From assembly GCF_004114995.1 (NCBI RefSeq), contig NZ_SDJP01000026.1, positions 1 to 41,865 of the forward strand: DNA of 41,865 nt, in the 5' to 3' direction. Under the pieces are notes generated by a model. That model did no database searches and was not told the origin of the DNA. It saw only the letters and a program-made list of their open reading frames with translations. How positions within the stretch are numbered: position 1 is the first letter of the stretch; each line of letters starts with the position of its first letter. Source of the DNA: Halorubrum amylolyticum. GTDB taxonomy: Archaea > Halobacteriota > Halobacteria > Halobacteriales > Haloferacaceae. This document shows positions 15,266 through 24,175 of this stretch, piece by piece. The translations under genes and the position numbers were made by a program.

Positions 15266-16516
15266 CTACTCGGCGTGCTTCTCCGTGTAGTCCGCCGGAC
15301 GCCGCACGTAGACGTACTCGATCGACCGGTCCGCGGCCGACGCCGCGGTCTGTCGCTTGAGCCGCCGGAGGACCGACCGCGCCCGCTCCCTCGCGTCCGG
15401 GTCCCGGTCGGGATCGCCGGCGAGCGCGCGGACCTCCCGTTCGAGCGGCGGCGCGTCGAGCCGCGGCAGGTAGGCGGCCGCGATGTCGGCGACGTACGGG
15501 TCGTCGTGCGCGAGCGCGTCGAGCAGCCACGGGACGGCGGCGCGTCCGGGTCCCCCCTCGTCCCGCTCGACGAGCTCACAGCACAGCCACATCGCGTGCC
15601 GCTCGGTCGCCGCGGTGACGCGGTCCGCCCGGTCGCCCGACGCGACCTCGTAGAGCAGCCGCGCGGCCGAGACGTCCCCGTCGCGCCGAGGCGCCCGGTC
15701 GGTTACCAACCGCTCGCGGACGTCCCGCCCCCGCACGGCGTCGCCCTCCGCGACGAGCCGCGCCAGCGACGCCGCGGCGGCGCGCCGGACCGCGGCCGAG
15801 GGGTCCCGTACCGCGTCGAGCAGGACGGTCGCCGACTCGGGGCGATCGAGCCCGTGGAGTCGCTCGACGACGGTCGTCCGGAGGCGCTCGCTCCCGTCGT
15901 CGGCCGCGGCCGCCAGCAGCTCCGCGGCCTCGTTCGTCCCCACCGTCACCAGGGCGTCGACGGCGGCCCGGCGGACGAGTCCGTTCCGCGTCAACAGCAG
16001 CGGCCGGAGCGGCTCGACGGCCTCGCCCCCGAGCCGCGCGTACGACCGGGCCGCGCGGGCCTGTACCCGCGCGTCGCCGTCGTCGAACGCCCCGCGGAGC
16101 CGGTCGATCGCGTCCGAGGCGCCCTCGACGCCGACCGCTCCGAGCCCGGTCGCGCCGGCCATCCGGTAGGCCGCGTGGTCGCTCGTCAGCCACCGGGAGA
16201 ACACCGCCACCGGGTCGTCGTCGTCGCGCTGCCGCACCGCGTCGGCGACGCGTGACACCAGCTCGTCGACGTACCGGTCCCCGTGGAAGTACAGCGCGTC
16301 GATGGCCTCCGCGCGGACGGCGACGTCCTCGTCGGTGAGCACGACTCGAAGCAGCCGGTCGGCGATCCGGCGCTCGCTCCCCGCCATCGAGCTCGACGGG
16401 TTCCCGAGCGCCTCCACGCCCTCCAGCCTGGTCGCCGCGTCGTTGCCCTCGTCGAGCAGGGCGAACGCCCGCGGACGCTCGCCGCCGCCCCGGTCCGATC
16501 GCGAGTCGTCAACCAT
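15266..16516 (-). CDS. HEAT-repeat protein
   Basis: A 416-residue Ala/Arg/Asp-rich protein made of PBS-lyase-type HEAT repeats. Repeating helix pairs such as DEDVAVRAEAIDALYFHGD, DDGDARVQARAARSYARLG, TRNGLVRRAAVDALVTVG and DPSAAVRRAAAASLARLV recur every 30-35 residues from about residue 20 to 390. Such scaffolds mediate protein-protein binding. A short C-terminal tail (RSIEYVYVRRPADYTEKHAE) lies outside the repeats. It is convergent with the gene at 14404. No enzyme motif seen. Confidence 0.8.
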   Translation of the reverse strand: MVDDSRSDRGGGERPRAFALLDEGNDAATRLEGVEALGNPSSSMAGSERRIADRLLRVVLTDEDVAVRAEAIDALYFHGDRYVDELVSRVADAVRQRDDDDPVAVFSRWLTSDHAAYRMAGATGLGAVGVEGASDAIDRLRGAFDDGDARVQARAARSYARLGGEAVEPLRPLLLTRNGLVRRAAVDALVTVGTNEAAELLAAAADDGSERLRTTVVERLHGLDRPESATVLLDAVRDPSAAVRRAAAASLARLVAEGDAVRGRDVRERLVTDRAPRRDGDVSAARLLYEVASGDRADRVTAATERHAMWLCCELVERDEGGPGRAAVPWLLDALAHDDPYVADIAAAYLPRLDAPPLEREVRALAGDPDRDPDARERARSVLRRLKRQTAASAADRSIEYVYVRRPADYTEKHAE

Positions 16517-16656
16517 CTGTCGCCGCGTCGGTCGCCCCCGCGATTAAACGTGCCCCCGCGAGTATCACGGACGAGAACTCGGAACCGAGGCGTCGAGCCG
16601 GTCGACCCTCGCCGTCGGTGGCGACAGCGACCGCCCTCCTCCGCCGCTCTCCGCCG

Positions 16657-17241
16657 CTAGAGTCCGATCGACGCGACGGCCTCGTACTCCGGGCCGTCGC
16701 TCGTCAGCGTCGACGAGACGAGTCGGACTGCGTCGACCTCGAACCGGCCGATCTCGGGGTCGCGCTCGCGGACGGCCTCCCGAACCAGCTCCTTCCCGCG
16801 GGCGTCGTTCATCCGGGCGAGCGTGACGTGCGGCGTGAACTCGTGGTCCTCGGGATCGACGCCGAGCGCTGTCGTCTCCGTCTCGAGGGCCTCGTGGAGC
16901 GCGGTCAGCTCCGCGCTCCCCGCGTCGATCCCCGCCCAGACGACCGAGATGTAGTCGAGGCTCGGGAAGACGCCGAACCCCTCGACGGCGCACTCGAAGG
17001 GGCCGACGTCGGCGGTCTCGACCGCGCGCTCGCCGGCGGCGATCACGTCGTCGAGTGCGGGTGTGGTGTCGTCGTCGTTGTTCTCGCCGCCGCCGTCGAT
17101 TTCGCCGAGGAACTTCAGCGTTACGTGCGTCTGTTCGGGATCGACGAACCGCAGGCCGTCGGCGTCCTCAAAGGCGGTCTGTGCCTCCGCGACGGCGGGC
17201 GCGAGTTCGTCCGGCGGGTCGACGGCGAAGAACGCGCGCAT
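16657..17241 (-). CDS. thpR: RNA 2',3'-cyclic phosphodiesterase (LigT/ThpR)
   Basis: A 194-residue member of the 2H phosphoesterase superfamily. Both catalytic tetrapeptides are present: HVTL in QTHVTLKFLGEI (about 46-49) and HVTL in FTPHVTLARM (about 140-143). It begins MRAFFAVDPPDELAPAVAEA, the usual start of the family, so ATG 17241 is preferred over the upstream open frame. Family members hydrolyse 2',3'-cyclic phosphates on RNA ends or join 2'-5' ends. An acidic loop with GGGENNDDDT is a halophilic insertion. A second, more divergent relative lies at 23274. Confidence 0.92.
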   Translation of the reverse strand: MRAFFAVDPPDELAPAVAEAQTAFEDADGLRFVDPEQTHVTLKFLGEIDGGGENNDDDTTPALDDVIAAGERAVETADVGPFECAVEGFGVFPSLDYISVVWAGIDAGSAELTALHEALETETTALGVDPEDHEFTPHVTLARMNDARGKELVREAVRERDPEIGRFEVDAVRLVSSTLTSDGPEYEAVASIGL

Positions 17242-17321
17242 GGACGACCCCGGATCGGGCGCGGCTGTGCAATAAGCTGCCGGTGCCCGCCGCGGACGAT
17301 CCACGCGGCGCGCGGCGCCCG

Positions 17322-17528
17322 TCAGCGACCGCGAGGGGGGTGAAGGAACAGGCCGTCCGCGATCGGGAGGCTCGCGGCGAGGGACGCGACGGCGACGGGG
17401 ATCGCCCAGGCGTCGAAGACCAGCGCGGCGGGGGCGTACCCCCCGACGAACAGGATCGGGACGAGCGCGAGCAGCAGGTCGGCGCGCCCCGGGGCGTTCG
17501 GCGGGTCCAGAGCGGTCGACCCGCTCAT
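17322..17528 (-). CDS. Small two-helix membrane protein
   Basis: 68 residues: a polar N-terminus, a hydrophobic segment at about 17-37 (ADLLLALVPILFVGGYAPAA) and a second at about 40-60. The ATG overlaps the stop codon of the upstream ribbon-helix-helix gene by one base (TGATG), so the two are translationally coupled. No family recognised. Confidence 0.7.
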   Translation of the reverse strand: MSGSTALDPPNAPGRADLLLALVPILFVGGYAPAALVFDAWAIPVAVASLAASLPIADGLFLHPPRGR

Positions 17529-17728
17529 CAGTCCATGTACCCGAGGTCCCGGAGCCGCTGTGCGATCTGGCGAGCCTCCGACTCGGAGATCGCGTCGTCC
17601 GCCTCCATCTCCCGAACGACCACGTGTTTCACGAACTCCTTGACCGAGCCGAACGGCTCGTCTTCGATGTGCTCTTCGACGTCCGCGACGAACTCCTTGC
17701 GCAGCGAGATCGTGGTGTAGTCGCTCAT
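17528..17728 (-). CDS. Ribbon-helix-helix (CopG/Arc-type) DNA-binding protein
   Basis: A 66-residue protein. YTTISLRKEFVADVEEHI is the N-terminal beta strand and first helix of a ribbon-helix-helix fold; FGSVKEFVKHVVVREME forms the second helix, and a further helix ends in RLRDLGYMD. It may repress its own operon with the coupled membrane protein. Despite the resemblance to antitoxins, the partner does not look like a known toxin. It is followed on the same strand by the membrane gene and preceded by uvrC, about 47 bases away. Confidence 0.75.
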   Translation of the reverse strand: MSDYTTISLRKEFVADVEEHIEDEPFGSVKEFVKHVVVREMEADDAISESEARQIAQRLRDLGYMD

Positions 17729-17775
17729 TACCGGGAGGGTGTCGCGCCGGCCTGATAAATCTTAATTACATCTAA

Positions 17776-19572
17776 TTACAGGTGGCTCCGGAGCGTCTCG
17801 GCGGTCGCGTCGCCGACGCCGTCGACGTCCGTGAGGTCGTCGACGGACGCCTCGCGCACGCTCTCGACCGAGCCGAACCGGCGCAGGAGGCGGCGGCGCG
17901 TCTCGGGGCCGACGCCGGGCACGTCGTCGAGGACCGTCGTGACCTCGTCGCGGACGGTCTGGTGGTAGGAGACGGCGAAGCGATGCGCCTCGTCGCGGAC
18001 GCGCTGGAGCAGGTGCAGTTCGGGCGCGTCGTCGTCCCACCGGCGGGTGCCGGTCGGGGTCACCACCAGCTCCTCGGCCTTCGCGAGCGCGACGACGGGC
18101 ACGTCCCAGCCGGTCTCCGCGAGCGCGTCGCGGGCGGCTCCGAGCTGTCCCTCGCCCCCGTCGATCAGGAGGAGGTCGGGGTCCGGGCGGTCGTCCTCGC
18201 CCGCGACCGCGCGCTCGGCGCGCCACCGGACCAGCTCGCGCATGTTCGCGTAGTCGTCGTTGCGGTCGGTGAGCTTCTTCCGGCGGTAGCCGCTCGTCTC
18301 CGCGCTCCCGTCGACGAAGCACACGTCGGAGCCGACCACCGCGGTCCCCTGCGCGTGGCTCACGTCGAACCCCTCGATCCGGGCGGGGCGGTCGCTCCCG
18401 AGTCGCTCGCCGAGCGCGCCGACCGGGTCCTCGCGGCCGCCGCGCTTGCGGGCGTTCTTCAGGGCGAGTTCGACGAGCTTCGCCTCCCGTCCCGCGCCGG
18501 GGACCCGGACCGAGACCCCCTCCGCCTCCAGCCAGTCGATCACGTCCGGGTCGGCGGGGCGCTCGGCGAGGAGGACCGCGTCCGGGAACTCCCGCTCGGC
18601 GTAGTACTGCGCGAGGAACGCGGACAACACCGCGGCGGGGGTGTTGGCGTCGGGGACGGCGGGGTCGGCGGGATCGGTCCCGTCTGTGTCGCCGTCGATC
18701 GATTCGTCCCCCACCGCCGCCGCGTCCAACCGGTGTCGGCTGCGGTCGACCAGCTGGCCGCGTTCGCTGTGGAGACGGGCGACGCGGGCGGTGTCGCCCT
18801 CGACGGCGGCCGCGAGCACGTCGACGGTGCGGTCGTCGGTGCGGTCGCTCACGGCCTCGCCGCCCTCGCCGTGGAACGCCTCGACCGCTTCGAGCCGGTC
18901 CCGGCGGTTCGCTGCGCGCTCGAACTCGGCGTTCTCGGCGGCGGCCTCCATCCGCCGACGCAGGGGGTCGGCGAGGACGCCCGTCTCGCCCTCGAAGAAC
19001 CGGCGGGCGGCCGCCACGTCCTCGGCGTAGCTCTCGGGATCGATCTCGCCGGTGCAGGGGGCCGAGCAGATCCCCATCTCGTAGTCGAGACAGGGGCGGT
19101 CGCGGTTCGCGTACTTGTGGTCGGAACACCCGCGGAGGCGGTACTCGTCTCGGATCGCCTTCACGACGGCGTCCACGCGGCCCACGTCGGTGAAGGGGCC
19201 GTACGCGACCGCGCCCTCCTCGGGGTCGCGGGTCACCTCGATCCGCGGGACCGGGTGGTCCGTGATCGCGACCAGCGGGTACGACTTGTCGTCTTTCAGC
19301 CGGACGTTGTACCGCGGCCGGAGCCGCTTTATCAGGTTCGCCTCCAGCAGGAGCGCTTGCGTCTCCGTGTCGGTGACCGCGAACTCGATCCGGTCGGCGC
19401 GCCCGACCATCCCCCGAATGCGCCCCGAGCGCGGGTCGGCGTACGACCGCACGCGGTCGCGGAGATCGACCGCCTTACCGACGTACAGGGTCGCCTCCCC
19501 GGCCCGGAACTGGTACACTCCGGGGTCGGTCGGGAGGTCTGCGGCCCGCTCGCGCACGGCGTCGGCGTCCAT
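17776..19572 (-). CDS. uvrC: Excinuclease ABC subunit C
   Basis: Makes both incisions in UvrABC nucleotide excision repair. The 598-residue protein has an N-terminal GIY-YIG nuclease ([20 protein letters not shown], about 17-36), a Cys-rich segment ([20 protein letters not shown] and CSAPC, about 150-180), a UVR helix pair, the RNase H-like domain ([19 protein letters not shown]) and two C-terminal helix-hairpin-helix motifs ([20 protein letters not shown] and [12 protein letters not shown]). ATG 19572 is the family start. An Asp-rich insertion ([18 protein letters not shown]) lies before the endonuclease V-like part. Confidence 0.96.
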   Translation of the reverse strand: MDADAVRERAADLPTDPGVYQFRAGEATLYVGKAVDLRDRVRSYADPRSGRIRGMVGRADRIEFAVTDTETQALLLEANLIKRLRPRYNVRLKDDKSYPLVAITDHPVPRIEVTRDPEEGAVAYGPFTDVGRVDAVVKAIRDEYRLRGCSDHKYANRDRPCLDYEMGICSAPCTGEIDPESYAEDVAAARRFFEGETGVLADPLRRRMEAAAENAEFERAANRRDRLEAVEAFHGEGGEAVSDRTDDRTVDVLAAAVEGDTARVARLHSERGQLVDRSRHRLDAAAVGDESIDGDTDGTDPADPAVPDANTPAAVLSAFLAQYYAEREFPDAVLLAERPADPDVIDWLEAEGVSVRVPGAGREAKLVELALKNARKRGGREDPVGALGERLGSDRPARIEGFDVSHAQGTAVVGSDVCFVDGSAETSGYRRKKLTDRNDDYANMRELVRWRAERAVAGEDDRPDPDLLLIDGGEGQLGAARDALAETGWDVPVVALAKAEELVVTPTGTRRWDDDAPELHLLQRVRDEAHRFAVSYHQTVRDEVTTVLDDVPGVGPETRRRLLRRFGSVESVREASVDDLTDVDGVGDATAETLRSHL

Positions 19573-19727
19573 CGGGTCCCGGTAGCCGCCGGACGCGTTT
19601 GAACGCTGCGGGCGACCGGTACGGCGGCGCCGCGTCGCCGCTCCCGTCACGGCCGCCCCGCCAATTATCAAACGTGAGTACCGAGGGGAACGGTTTATGC
19701 GGGTGCTTGTGAGAGCCCCACGTAGAT

Positions 19728-21341
19728 ATGAGGGGACTTCGAGGGCTGCTCCGACGCGCGCTTGGTCGGGACCGGGACTCGCGGTCGGTTCCGGACGGCG
19801 GGGTCGTCGTCGACGACTCGGCCGGGGCGGAACGCTCGGGAGACGCGGACGCGGGCGCGAAGGGGGAGGGAGAGTACAACGTCACGGAGGAAGACGGGAC
19901 CGACCGCGCCGGCACGCTCGCCGCCGCCGGTCTCGAACAGGTGTTCAACTCGACCGGCGTCCCGACGTTCATCCTCGACCGCGAGGGGAACGTCGCGGAG
20001 TGGAACGAGTCCATCGCGTCGCTCACCGGAAACGAGCGCGAGGACGCGGTCGGTCACGCGCACGTCTCGGAGCTGTTCTATCCCGACGGCCGGCGGGCCG
20101 ACACGCTCGCCGACAAGGTGCTCGACGCGCCGGAGACCGCCGACGAGGTGGACGGCGTCGAGCGCTGCGACTCGGCGCAGACCCGCTACCGGGACACCAG
20201 CACGATGGTCGACCGCCACGGCGACGAGAAGCACATCGAGTTCACGGCGACGCCGCTGTACGAGGGCGACGAGCTCGTCGGCGTCACCGAGGTCGTCATC
20301 GACCGGACGGAGAACATCAACCAGCGCGAGGCGACCGAGACCCTCGTCACCGAGGTCCGCGAGACGGCGGAGGCGATCGGCGAGGGGGACCTCGAGGCGC
20401 GGGCCGTCCGTCACGAGGAGTGCGAGATCCTCGACGAGGAGCTGTTGAGCGTCATCGACGTCGTCAACCGAATGGCCGAGAACCTCCAGGACCTCTCCGA
20501 GGGCGTCCACGAGCAGGCCCGCCAGATCGATCGGACGGTCCAGAAGGCCAGCAGCGCGGCCGCGGACATCGCCGAGAACGTCGACGAGCAGAACGAGCTG
20601 TTGGAGGAGAGCGTCTCGGAGATGCAGTCCTTCTCGGCCGGGATGGAGGAGGTCGCCGCGACGGCCGACCAGGTCGACTCCGCGGCGGTCGCGGCCAGCG
20701 AGGCCGCCGACGAGGGGCTCGACGCCAGCGAGGACGCCCGCGAGGCGACCGAGGACGTGGTGGAGATCGGCGACGAGCTCGTCGAGAGCGTCGGCGCGCT
20801 CTCCGAGCGCATGGACGACATCGAGGAGGTCATCGAGGTCATCTCCGACGTGGCCGAGCAGACGAACCTGCTCGCGCTCAACGCGAACATCGAGGCCGCC
20901 CGCGCCGGCGAGGGCGGGGACGGCTTCGCGGTCGTCGCCGAGGAGGTGAAGAAGCTCGCCGACGAGACCCGCGGCTACACCGAGGAGATCACGGAGAGCC
21001 TCGCGGAGCTGCAGGCGCAGTCCGACGAGACGAGCACCGCGGTCGAGCGCTCCCACGAGCGCATCGAGGACGCGGGCACCGAGATCGAGACGGTGCTCGA
21101 CTCCCTCGAAGACATCGCGGACGCGGTCGACGAGGCCGCCGCCGGCGTCGCCGAGGTCGCACGCACGACCGACGATCAGGCCGCCACCGTCGAGGAGCTC
21201 ACCTCGTCGCTGGAGGCGGTCCGCGAGCGCTCCGACCGCACCGAGGAGGCGACCGACCGCATCGTCGACGCCACCGACGATCAGGAGGTCGCCGTCGACG
21301 AGCTGATCACCCGCGTCGAGCGGCTCGACGCGAAGCAGTAG
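19728..21341 (+). CDS. Cytosolic PAS-domain Htr transducer (methyl-accepting chemotaxis protein)
   Basis: A 537-residue taxis transducer without membrane segments. A PAS domain spans about 65-195 ([20 protein letters not shown] and onward). The rest is a long coiled coil with Glu/Gln/Ala heptads and a conserved signalling tip at about 370-415 ([20 protein letters not shown], then [20 protein letters not shown]). Methylation-site-like EE/QE pairs flank the tip. By family it should act through CheW/CheA on the archaellum, responding to a cytosolic ligand or redox signal. No che genes are adjacent. Confidence 0.93.
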   Translation: MRGLRGLLRRALGRDRDSRSVPDGGVVVDDSAGAERSGDADAGAKGEGEYNVTEEDGTDRAGTLAAAGLEQVFNSTGVPTFILDREGNVAEWNESIASLTGNEREDAVGHAHVSELFYPDGRRADTLADKVLDAPETADEVDGVERCDSAQTRYRDTSTMVDRHGDEKHIEFTATPLYEGDELVGVTEVVIDRTENINQREATETLVTEVRETAEAIGEGDLEARAVRHEECEILDEELLSVIDVVNRMAENLQDLSEGVHEQARQIDRTVQKASSAAADIAENVDEQNELLEESVSEMQSFSAGMEEVAATADQVDSAAVAASEAADEGLDASEDAREATEDVVEIGDELVESVGALSERMDDIEEVIEVISDVAEQTNLLALNANIEAARAGEGGDGFAVVAEEVKKLADETRGYTEEITESLAELQAQSDETSTAVERSHERIEDAGTEIETVLDSLEDIADAVDEAAAGVAEVARTTDDQAATVEELTSSLEAVRERSDRTEEATDRIVDATDDQEVAVDELITRVERLDAKQ

Positions 21342-21359
21342 GCCGGTTTCGCGGCGCCG

Positions 21360-21400
21360 GGGTTCGCCCTTCGCGGCGTCAGGGTTCGCCCTTCGCGGCG
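21360..21400. repeat. Two 19-base direct repeats between the transducer and P450 genes
   Basis: GGGTTCGCCCTTCGCGGCG occurs at 21360-21378 and 21382-21400, with a partial third unit just upstream (about 21346-21356). They lie after the transducer stop, so they may be part of its 3' end. Confidence 0.7.
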
Positions 21401-21465
21401 CCAGCGGTCGTCCCCGTTCTCCCCGCCGCCGAACGTTTAACCGCGGCGAGCCCTCCGATCCCTCC

Positions 21466-22926
21466 ATGTCCGCCACGCCGCCCGGCCCGCACGGCGACCC
21501 CCTCGTCGGCAGCGGCCGCCGGTTCGCAGACGACCCGTTCTCGTTCATGCGCGCCTGCGCCGACAGCTACGGCGACGTGACCCGGTTCGACCTCGGTCCG
21601 CGCGAGACGTACCTGCTCGCGAACCCCGCCGACGTCGAGCGCGTGCTCGTCGCCGACGCGGAGCGGTACCGCAAGCCGAACTTCGGCGACGGCGCGATGG
21701 GGCGACTGCTCGGCGACGGCCTCCTCATGAGCGAGGGAGAGACGTGGCAGCGCCAACGGAGGCTCGCGAACCCCTCCTTCCACAGCCGCCGGATCGGCGC
21801 GCTCGCGGGGACGATGGTCGACCACACCGAGGCGCAGCTCGCGGACTGGGCCGACGGCGAGGTCGTCGACGTCCAGCTGGAAGTCGCCCGGCTCACCGTC
21901 AGGATCATCGTCTCGGCGATGTTCGGCGCCGACATCACCGACGAGGAGGTCCGAACCGTTCAGGAGAAGCTGGAGCCGCTCGGCGCCCGGTTCGAGCCCG
22001 ACCCGCGCCGGTTCCTGATCCCGGACTGGGCGCCGACCCGCGAGAACCGCGAGTTCGCGGCCGCGGTCGACACCCTCGAATCCGTGATCGACGGGATCGT
22101 CGAGCGCCGGCAGGGGACCGAGCGCGACCCCGCCGTCGACCCGGCCGGCCCGGAGGGCGTCGCGGTGCGCGGCCCCGCGGGAGACGGCCCCGCGGGAGAC
22201 GGCGACGGCGACCTCCCCATGGACCTGCTCTCGGTCCTGCTGCGCGCCCGCGACCGCGGCGAGCAGACCGACGAGAACCTCCGCGACGAGCTGGTGACAT
22301 TGCTGTTGGCCGGCCACGACACCACCGCGCTCGCGCTCACGTACACCTTCTACCTGCTCTCGAACCATCCGGAGGCCCGAGAGCGCGTCGCGCGGGAGGC
22401 CGCGGCGGCGACCGGCGGTGGTCGCGCAGTGGACGACGCGACCGCCGCCGACGACGCGACCGCCGCCGACGGCGCCCCCACCGCCGCCGACGCCCGCGAG
22501 ATGAAATACACCGAGCGCGTCCTCAACGAGTCGATGCGCCTGTACCCGCCCGTCTACACCCTCTTCCGCGAGCCGAAGGTCGACGTGAAACTGGGGGGCT
22601 ACCGGATTCCGGCGGGTGCCACGCTGATGTGCCCGCAGTGGGTGGTCCACCGCTCGCCGCGGTGGTACGACGACCCCGACGCCTTCGACCCGAACCGGTG
22701 GGAGCCGGAACGCCGGAGCCGGCGCCCCCGATTCGCCTTCTTCCCGTTCGGCGGCGGCCCGCGCCACTGCATCGGGAAGTCGTTCTCCCTGCTGGAGGCC
22801 AAGCTGATCCTCGCGAAGGTGTGTTCGCAGTACGATCTGGAGTACGAGGGGCCCGACCTCTCGCTGCGCGGGTCGCTGACGATGCACCCCGATCACCCGG
22901 TGCCGATGCGGATCCGCGAGCGCTGA
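21466..22926 (+). CDS. Cytochrome P450
   Basis: A 486-residue heme monooxygenase; substrate unknown. The I-helix oxygen motif is LLLAGHDTTA (about 280-289), the K-helix ExxR is E355-R358 in NESMRLYPP, and the heme-thiolate loop is FFPFGGGPRHCIGK with C435. The full-length fold resembles the CYP102/CYP4-like class. Two low-complexity expansions are present: RGPAGDGPAGDGDGD (about 235-249) and DDATAADDATAADGA (about 323-337), both from short tandem DNA repeats in loops. A ferredoxin partner is not adjacent; a small Cys-rich gene follows three bases later. Confidence 0.94.
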   Translation: MSATPPGPHGDPLVGSGRRFADDPFSFMRACADSYGDVTRFDLGPRETYLLANPADVERVLVADAERYRKPNFGDGAMGRLLGDGLLMSEGETWQRQRRLANPSFHSRRIGALAGTMVDHTEAQLADWADGEVVDVQLEVARLTVRIIVSAMFGADITDEEVRTVQEKLEPLGARFEPDPRRFLIPDWAPTRENREFAAAVDTLESVIDGIVERRQGTERDPAVDPAGPEGVAVRGPAGDGPAGDGDGDLPMDLLSVLLRARDRGEQTDENLRDELVTLLLAGHDTTALALTYTFYLLSNHPEARERVAREAAAATGGGRAVDDATAADDATAADGAPTAADAREMKYTERVLNESMRLYPPVYTLFREPKVDVKLGGYRIPAGATLMCPQWVVHRSPRWYDDPDAFDPNRWEPERRSRRPRFAFFPFGGGPRHCIGKSFSLLEAKLILAKVCSQYDLEYEGPDLSLRGSLTMHPDHPVPMRIRER

Positions 22927-22929
22927 GCG

Positions 22930-23139
22930 ATGGCGGGCGAGACGGAGTCGTACTGCCGGCTCTGCGGGCAACCCCTCTCGCGGGGTGCCGTCGCGAGCCG
23001 ACAGCGCGCCTGCTGTCTCAACGCGACCCCGATCGCCGGCGTCTGTCCGACGCACTGCCCGGTCGGGACGCATCACGCGGTCGACGAGTCGGGCGAGAGC
23101 GACGGCGAAGGAGATGCCGACGCAATCGGCCGAGAGTGA
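22930..23139 (+). CDS. Small Cys-rich (putative zinc) protein following the P450
   Basis: 69 residues with YCRLCGQPL at the N-terminus and CC...VCPTHC further on, six cysteines and clustered histidines (CPTHCPVGTHH), enough for one or two zinc sites. It starts three bases after the P450 stop, so it is probably co-transcribed. The spacing does not match a 2Fe-2S or 4Fe-4S ferredoxin, so an electron-transfer role is not supported. The tail is acidic. Confidence 0.7.
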   Translation: MAGETESYCRLCGQPLSRGAVASRQRACCLNATPIAGVCPTHCPVGTHHAVDESGESDGEGDADAIGRE

Positions 23140-23153
23140 GAGGTGGGGTTGCG

Positions 23154-23205
23154 GTGCAGTCTGGGACTCAAAGGGGCAGCCGGGGCTTTGGAAGTGTTCA
23201 CCGCG
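23154..23205 (+). ncRNA. Structured intergenic repeat, short form (R3)
   Basis: Contains TGCGGTGCAG, GGGACTCAAAGGGGCAGCC and GGGGCTTTGGAAGTGTTCACC in the same order as the larger copies at 26554 and 33633, but with no long hairpin between the last two blocks. CUCAAAG can still pair with CUUUGG(A)AG. It lies between the end of the Cys-rich gene and the convergent LigT-like gene. Whether it is transcribed is unknown. Confidence 0.55.
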
Positions 23206-23273
23206 GAGTCGATGACATATCCACGATCAGCCGGTGTTTTGGACGCATCTGCCGCCGATCTACCACTAACCAC

Positions 23274-23870
23274 TTACAGCTCGATCGACGCCGCGACCTC
23301 GCGGAACTCGGGGTCGTACAGGTCGAGCGCGTGGACCCGCCACCGGACCGGCTCGAACTCGGCACCGACGAGGTCGGCGACGACGCCCGGCTCGGGATCA
23401 CCACCGCGCGCCACGGTAACGTGCGGCACATACTCCTCTCCCTCGATCCCCTCGACCGCGCCGTAGGCGGCGCAGAGCCGCCGATGGACCCGGACGAGCG
23501 CGTCGCTCTCGACGGCCAGATAGAGCACCGGTCCGGACCCCGACGCGGGCGCGTCGAAGACATCGATACCCGTCACGGCGACCGGGAAGGGATCGGTCCC
23601 CGCAAGCAGCGGGTGGAGGTCGTCGCGCAGGGCGTCGAGGGCGGCGGGCTTGGGCGGTGACGGTCCGCCGGCGGGAGGGCCAGCCGACGCGCCCGCACCG
23701 ACCCCACCGTGGTCGTCACCCGCGACGCGGTCGGGCACGTCCTCGACGCCGAATCGCTTGCAGACGAGCGTGCGTCGGTCGCGCACCCGCTCGAACCCCG
23801 ATAGTTTCGGGTGGAGATCCGCCGCGAGCCGGTCGACGGCGGGCGGGAGCGGGACGTTCAGGCTGAACAC
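23274..23870 (-). CDS. Divergent LigT-fold (2'-5' RNA ligase family) protein
   Basis: A 198-residue protein beginning FSLNVPLPPAVDRLAADLHP with GTG at 23870. The second catalytic motif HVTVARG is intact (about 150). The expected first H-x-T/S motif reads DRRTLVCKRF, with Arg where related proteins have His, so catalysis by the usual two-histidine mechanism is doubtful. A Gly/Pro/Ala loop (AGASAGPPAGGPSPPKP, about 60-76) interrupts the fold. It starts four bases after the small membrane gene at 23874 on the same strand, so the two are an operon. Confidence 0.7.
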   Translation of the reverse strand: MFSLNVPLPPAVDRLAADLHPKLSGFERVRDRRTLVCKRFGVEDVPDRVAGDDHGGVGAGASAGPPAGGPSPPKPAALDALRDDLHPLLAGTDPFPVAVTGIDVFDAPASGSGPVLYLAVESDALVRVHRRLCAAYGAVEGIEGEEYVPHVTVARGGDPEPGVVADLVGAEFEPVRWRVHALDLYDPEFREVAASIEL

Positions 23871-23873
23871 GCC

Positions 23874-24077
23874 TCAGATCCGATCGGCGAGCCGTAAGGC
23901 GATCAGCACGACGATAGCGACGGCGATCAGGCGCGGGATCGCGTCCAAGAGCGCGAACGTCAGGTCGAGCACCGTGTCAACGATCTCCAAGAGAAGCCAC
24001 GCGATCGCGAGCACGAGGATTACCTTCAGGAGGTCGTCGACGTCGACGTCGGCGCGGTCCGCGGCTGTTCGGTCCAT
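23874..24077 (-). CDS. Small membrane protein upstream of the LigT-like gene
   Basis: 67 residues beginning MDRTAADRADVDVDDLLKVI. Two hydrophobic segments follow (about 17-38, VILVLAIAWLLLEIVDTVLD, and 44-63, LIAVAIVVLIALRL). ATG 24077 is preferred over the open frame to 24113 because it gives the Asp-rich start typical of such haloarchaeal proteins. Function unknown. Confidence 0.7.
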   Translation of the reverse strand: MDRTAADRADVDVDDLLKVILVLAIAWLLLEIVDTVLDLTFALLDAIPRLIAVAIVVLIALRLADRI

Positions 24078-24175
24078 GACGGGAGCGACGACGGCGACGG
24101 GCAAAAAGCCCACCGGGGGCGCGTCACCGTTGCGCGATCAGGTGCTTCAAAACCCCTCCACGTCGAACGGAGCCC

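Noticed and set aside
17322..17728. Ribbon-helix-helix gene with coupled membrane gene as a toxin-antitoxin pair
   Set aside because: The coupled protein resembles no known toxin, and the setting beside uvrC looks like stable core genome. The idea is not supported by sequence.
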